NCBI RefSeq assembly: GCF_003732705.1
Contig: NZ_MOBR01000017.1
Coordinates: 124,001 to 188,000 of the forward strand
From: Pseudomonas frederiksbergensis
GTDB lineage: Bacteria > Pseudomonadota > Gammaproteobacteria > Pseudomonadales > Pseudomonadaceae
Direction of reading: 5' to 3'
Length of the DNA stretch: 64,000 nt
Shown here: in pieces, positions 60,499-64,000 of the stretch
Layout: each line of letters starts with the position of its first letter
Position numbering within the stretch: position 1 is the stretch's first letter
Made by a program: the position numbers and the translations under genes
The notes under the pieces: generated by a model
What the model was told of the DNA's origin: nothing
The model's input: only the letters and a program-made list of their open reading frames with translations
The model's database searches: none

Positions 60499-61404
60499 AT
60501 GGCCAAGGACATAGATGACAAATTGGTGCTGGCGATTTCTTCGCGAGCGCTGTTCGACCTGAGCGAAAGCCACAAGGTCTATCTGTCGGATGGGGTCGAG
60601 GCCTATCGGCAATACCAGATCGAGCACGAAGACGAAGTCCTCGCGCCCGGTGATGCTTTCCCGCTGGTGGAAAAACTCCTGAACCTCAATGCCAGTCTTG
60701 GCCGCGCCCGGGTCGAAGTGGTGCTGGTGTCGCGCAACAGTGCCGACACCGGACTGCGGGTCTTCAACTCGATTCACCACTACGGACTGGCGATTTCCCG
60801 CGCGGCGTTTGTCGGTGGACGCAGTCCTTATCCGTACCTCAAGGCTTTTGGTTGCGACCTGTTTCTCTCGACCCATGCCGAAGACGTGCGCAGTGCGCTG
60901 GACGCCGGTTTTGCCGCCGCGACCATTCTGTCGGGCGGCGCGAGCCGGGCCGCCAGTGATGAGTTGCGCATTGCCTTCGACGGGGATGCGGTGCTGTTTT
61001 CCGATGAGTCGGAGCGGGTTTATCAGTCGGGTGGGCTGGAAGCTTTTCAGGCCAGCGAACGCCAGGCGGCCCGTGAGCCCTTGCGCGGTGGACCGTTCAA
61101 AGGCTTCCTGGCGGCGTTGAATTTGTTGCAGCGCGAGTTCCCCGAAGACGCCTGCCCGATCCGCACCGCCCTGGTCACCGCGCGTTCGGCACCGGCCCAC
61201 GAGCGCGTGATCCGCACGTTGCGCGAGTGGGATATCCGTCTGGACGAATCGCTGTTTCTCGGCGGCCTGACCAAAGCCGCGTTTTTGGAAGCCTTTGCCG
61301 CCGACGTGTTTTTCGACGATCAGGCAGGCCATTGCGAACTGGCTCGTGAAGTGGTCGCCACCGGTCACGTGCCCCATGGCATAAGCAACGAGCAAAAAGT
61401 TTAA
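60499..61404 (+). CDS. 5'-nucleotidase (cytosolic NT5C1-like)
   Basis: A 301-residue protein of the cytosolic 5'-nucleotidase family (PF06189). The VLAISSRALFDL start with LSDGVEAY, VVLVSRNSADTGLRVFNS and IAFDGDAVLFSDESE correspond to the HAD-type catalytic region. It should dephosphorylate nucleoside monophosphates. The start lies 24 bases after the panE-like gene, with GAGG and GGGAAG upstream. The final assignment of substrate is unknown. Confidence 0.85.
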   Translation: MAKDIDDKLVLAISSRALFDLSESHKVYLSDGVEAYRQYQIEHEDEVLAPGDAFPLVEKLLNLNASLGRARVEVVLVSRNSADTGLRVFNSIHHYGLAISRAAFVGGRSPYPYLKAFGCDLFLSTHAEDVRSALDAGFAAATILSGGASRAASDELRIAFDGDAVLFSDESERVYQSGGLEAFQASERQAAREPLRGGPFKGFLAALNLLQREFPEDACPIRTALVTARSAPAHERVIRTLREWDIRLDESLFLGGLTKAAFLEAFAADVFFDDQAGHCELAREVVATGHVPHGISNEQKV

Positions 61405-61498
61405 GCCCTTGCTTCAAGGTGTTACGCGGCCCGTCGTACTCGGCAAGGCACTGCTAAGCTGAATCAATCTCCGCCATGTCGGCACGCAAGGAGGTCAT

Positions 61499-62002
61499 AT
61501 GATTCGTTCCATGCTGTATGCCACCGACCTCGGCCTGTATGCACCTTTGGTGATGCAGCACGCCTTGGCGCTGGCGCGAACATTCAATGCCGACTTGTAT
61601 GTGGTGCACGCAGTGGAACCCATGGGGCTGTTTGCCGAATCGGTGCTGCAGAGCTATCTCGATGAGCAAGCGTTGAACGAGTTTCACAGCCAGGGCCTGA
61701 ACACGGTGATCGCCAATATTGAACGGCGGGTGCTGGAAAGCTTTCGTGAAGAACTGGGGGATGAGGGGGAACAGGATCTGGCGCGGATACAAGCGGTGCG
61801 GGTGCTTCAGGGCGATCCGTCGCAGGTGATTCTCGACCAGGCGCAGAAACTCTCCGTGGATTTGCTGATCGTAGGTAGTCATAGCCATCGCGCCAGTGCG
61901 GAAACGCCATTGGGCCGCACGGCGGCGCGGGTCTTGCAGTTGGCTCGGGTGCCGGTCTATCTGGTGCCATTGGTGGAGCGTCGGCGTCTGGGAGATCGCT
62001 AG
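61499..62002 (+). CDS. Universal stress protein family
   Basis: A 167-residue UspA-domain protein: first strand IRSMLYATDLGLYA, then long helix and the late VDLLIVGSHSHR with nucleotide-binding glycines. The C-terminal ARVLQLARVPVYLVP is standard. GGAGG stands six bases before the ATG. The gene precedes cysB, as in P. aeruginosa. Confidence 0.9.
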   Translation: MIRSMLYATDLGLYAPLVMQHALALARTFNADLYVVHAVEPMGLFAESVLQSYLDEQALNEFHSQGLNTVIANIERRVLESFREELGDEGEQDLARIQAVRVLQGDPSQVILDQAQKLSVDLLIVGSHSHRASAETPLGRTAARVLQLARVPVYLVPLVERRRLGDR

Positions 62003-62113
62003 AACAAATAATGCTGTTTTGATAAAAAAGTTCTAGATTTATTCTTCAAACCATTAATATAGTTATATACCGTCGCTGATGCCCGTGGCGTCTACCTGCT
62101 TTGAGGGATTCAT
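62003..62113 (+). promoter_or_regulatory. cysB promoter region
   Basis: An A/T-rich block (about 62020-62065, ATTAATATAGTTATATA) stands out from the surrounding DNA. CysB in other bacteria binds its own A/T-rich promoter and represses itself. I see several half-site-like A/T stretches but cannot define the operator. A weak GAGG-type site precedes the ATG. Confidence 0.4.
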
Positions 62114-63088
62114 ATGAAGCTTCAACAACTGCGCTACATCTGGGAAGTGGCGCACCACGACCTCAACGTTTCCGCTACAGCCCAAAGTCTCTACACCTCG
62201 CAGCCGGGCATCAGTAAACAGATCCGTTTGCTGGAAGACGAATTGGGCGTCGAGGTCTTCGCCCGCAGCGGCAAGCACCTGACCCGCGTTACCCCGGCCG
62301 GCGAACGCATCATCACCACTGCCGGCGAAATCCTGCGCAAGGTTGAAAGCATCAAGCAGATTGCCCAGGAATTCTCCAACGAGAAGAAAGGCACCCTGTC
62401 GATCGCCACCACCCACACCCAGGCGCGTTATGCGTTGCCGCCGGTGATCAGCAACTTCATCAAGCAATACCCGGACGTTGCGTTGCACATGCACCAGGGT
62501 TCGCCGATGCAGATCGCCGAAATGGCCGCTGACGGCACCGTGGATTTCGCCATCGCCACCGAAGCCCTGGAGTTGTTTGGTGACCTGGTGATGATGCCGT
62601 GCTACCGCTGGAACCGCTGCGTGGTCGTGCCCCAGGGCCACCCGCTGACCAAGCTGCCGAAGCTGACCCTCGAAGCCCTCGCCGAATACCCGATCGTGAC
62701 CTACGTGTTCGGTTTCACCGGCCGTTCGAAACTCGACGAAGCCTTCAGCCATCGTGGCTTGACGCCGAAAGTAGTGTTCACCGCCGCTGACGCCGACGTG
62801 ATCAAGACTTACGTGCGCCTGGGTCTGGGTGTGGGCATCGTCGCTAAAATGGCGGTCGACGCCAAACTCGACAGCGACCTGGTGATGCTCGATGCCAGCG
62901 ATTTGTTCGAATCCAGCATCACCAAGATTGGTTTCCGTCGCGGCACCTTCCTGCGTGGTTTCATGTGCGACTTCATCGAGAAGTTTGCCCCGCACCTGAC
63001 CCGCGAAGTCATGGCCAAAGCCATCCAGTGCCACAACAAGCAGGAACTGGAAGAGCTATTCGACGGCGTCGAACTGCCGGTCCACTAA
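62114..63088 (+). CDS. cysB: HTH-type transcriptional regulator CysB (LysR family)
   Basis: CysB activates the sulphate assimilation and cysteine genes, using N-acetylserine as inducer. The 324-residue protein starts MKLQQLRYIWEVAHHDLNVS, with the winged helix YTSQPGISKQIRLLEDEL recognised in CysB. The effector domain has STTHTQARYALP and TDADVIKTYVRLGLGVGI equivalents. The similarity is strong over its full length. Confidence 0.97.
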   Translation: MKLQQLRYIWEVAHHDLNVSATAQSLYTSQPGISKQIRLLEDELGVEVFARSGKHLTRVTPAGERIITTAGEILRKVESIKQIAQEFSNEKKGTLSIATTHTQARYALPPVISNFIKQYPDVALHMHQGSPMQIAEMAADGTVDFAIATEALELFGDLVMMPCYRWNRCVVVPQGHPLTKLPKLTLEALAEYPIVTYVFGFTGRSKLDEAFSHRGLTPKVVFTAADADVIKTYVRLGLGVGIVAKMAVDAKLDSDLVMLDASDLFESSITKIGFRRGTFLRGFMCDFIEKFAPHLTREVMAKAIQCHNKQELEELFDGVELPVH

Positions 63089-63094
63089 GCTGCT

Positions 63095-63577
63095 TTAAAT
63101 CACCTCGGTAACAGCAAACTGTTGCCGAGCGCCCGCCACCAGAATCTCTACCTCGTCCCCTTCGAACTTGCCCAACAGGCTTTTGCCCAGTGGTGAGCGA
63201 GGGGTGATGACGGTGATCATCTGCCCCACCACATCGACCTTCAAACCCGCCGCATCAGGCGCCAGGAACAGCCACTGTTCACGACCCTTTTCGTCTTCGA
63301 GGCCGAGCAGGGCGCCGACTTCGATGCCGCGCTGATCATCATACGGGCGCAGCGTCAGGTTCTGGCAGAGGGTCAGTGAATGACGAATTTCCTCGACCCG
63401 TTTCGCCTGCCCGGCCGCCAGGTATGACGCCTCGAGCCCCAGCGTGTCGTATTTGTTTTCGGCGATGTTCTCTTCGTGGGTCGCGGTTTCGTACGCGGTT
63501 TGCGCAGCACGTTCAGCGATGTCGAGATCGATACGCAGCTTGTCGAGTATCAGTTGGTGGACGGTCGGCTTGTGCAT
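63095..63577 (-). CDS. GreA/GreB-family protein of unusual form
   Basis: A 160-residue protein. The C-terminal half (about residues 80-160) has the Gre/FKBP-like pattern with ITPRSPLGKSLLGKFEGDEVE, matching the SPLGxALLGKxxGD signature of Gre factors. The N-terminal helix (MHKPTVHQLILDKLRIDLD and following) has HEENIAENKYDTLG where GreA has its acidic tip, so the tip is altered. It is the second Gre-like gene in the window after greB. It follows a small membrane protein by 14 bases. Family known, function not. Confidence 0.75.
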   Translation of the reverse strand: MHKPTVHQLILDKLRIDLDIAERAAQTAYETATHEENIAENKYDTLGLEASYLAAGQAKRVEEIRHSLTLCQNLTLRPYDDQRGIEVGALLGLEDEKGREQWLFLAPDAAGLKVDVVGQMITVITPRSPLGKSLLGKFEGDEVEILVAGARQQFAVTEVI

Positions 63578-63591
63578 AGAGAGCTTCTTGA

Positions 63592-63990
63592 TCAATCGCA
63601 GAATTGCAGGACGTTGGCGCGGCTTTTTTCGTTCGGCGCGGTTTGGTCCTGTTGCAGCCAGAACTGGCATTTGGGGTTCGACAGGTTGCGGTTGTTCGTG
63701 CGGGCCTGGTCGAGGGTTTGCTGTTGTTCGTTCTTGCGCAGGTTCTCTTTGTATTGCTCGAACATCGGGGTTTCAGGGGCGGGCTGCACCACCACCGGCG
63801 GTTTTGCCAACTGCTGCACGGCCTGGGCCACTGGCGCCAATTGCTCCGGGAAGACAAAACGCGAGGCGAGCCAGCAAGTCAGCGCGATGGCCAGGAACCC
63901 AAGCCAAAGACCCAGAGCAATGCTGGCGGTCAATTGCACGGCATTGAGGCGGATCGGCAACGGGCGGCGCGGGTTGGGACGGTAGGGCAT
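63592..63990 (-). CDS. Uncharacterised single-span membrane protein
   Basis: A 132-residue protein: short basic start, one hydrophobic segment (about residues 22-44, TASIALGLWLGFLAIALTCW), a proline-rich stretch (AKPPVVVQPAPETP) and a charged, glutamine-rich helix with NLSNPKCQFWLQQD near the end. The C-terminal part would lie in the periplasm. It lies 14 bases upstream of the Gre-like gene and is probably co-transcribed. I do not recognise a family. Confidence 0.72.
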   Translation of the reverse strand: MPYRPNPRRPLPIRLNAVQLTASIALGLWLGFLAIALTCWLASRFVFPEQLAPVAQAVQQLAKPPVVVQPAPETPMFEQYKENLRKNEQQQTLDQARTNNRNLSNPKCQFWLQQDQTAPNEKSRANVLQFCD

Positions 63991-64000
63991 GGCTGCCTCC

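Noticed and set aside
61454..61888. 144-codon minus-strand frame opposite the universal stress protein gene
   Set aside because: Shadow; the plus frame has a good ribosome site and a complete Usp domain.

Overview
The window is a high-GC gammaproteobacterial chromosome segment that I assign to Pseudomonas, most likely the P. fluorescens complex. The basis is protein recognition plus several genus-typical arrangements: a fused tyrA-aroA gene in a serC-pheA-hisC-tyrA/aroA-cmk-rpsA run, an O-antigen locus bounded by ihfB and wbpM, the lipoprotein OprI, and abundant REP-type palindromes. I saw no tRNA, rRNA, CRISPR array, prophage or intact insertion sequence.

Layout. (1) 1-8.6 kb: housekeeping genes for serine and aromatic amino acid synthesis, CMP kinase, ribosomal protein S1, IHF beta and a LapA-type membrane protein. 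(2) 8.7-25.4 kb: a Wzx/Wzy-dependent O-antigen locus: wzz, rmlA, wecE-like, wzx, wzy, a glycosyltransferase, then wbuB and the three UDP-L-FucNAc genes, a WbpV-like reductase, wbpL and wbpM. Its centre (about 12.4-17 kb) is visibly AT-rich and contains at least one decayed gene (near 11.1-11.28 kb) and an unexplained stretch (16.03-16.98 kb). A second wzz on the opposite strand (25.99-27.27 kb) follows a ComEA-like gene. The set suggests a repeat unit with QuiNAc, L-FucNAc and a Fuc4N-type sugar, but rmlB and an acetyltransferase are absent. (3) 27.7-32.2 kb: SDR, FabF-like synthase, TetR regulator, DUF2897 protein and an ethanolamine-permease-type transporter. (4) 32.6-40.8 kb: complete kdpFABC-kdpDE potassium uptake system, with palindromic repeats at the kdpB/C and kdpC/D junctions and after kdpE. 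(5) 40.9-50.8 kb: mixed core genes: patatin, CHAD, thioesterase, Mpo1-like, chemoreceptor, TatD, MltF-like, DoxX and GreB. (6) 50.8-56.5 kb: YbbAP-type ABC transporter divergent from TesA, an L,D-transpeptidase and OprI. (7) 57.1-64 kb: GNAT, DAHP synthase, PilZ, thioredoxin-like, PanE-family, 5'-nucleotidase, universal stress protein, CysB, a GreA/B-like factor and a small membrane protein.

The observation I rate highest is a leader of about 150 nt (49,847-49,999) driven by a good sigma70-type promoter, upstream of a 102-residue uncharacterised protein. It folds by eye into an H-type pseudoknot with boxes resembling SAM-II riboswitches (GATTTA, CTTGC, CGCTAAA). The downstream protein resembles the end of a class I methyltransferase. 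No search could be run, so the riboswitch class is an inference.
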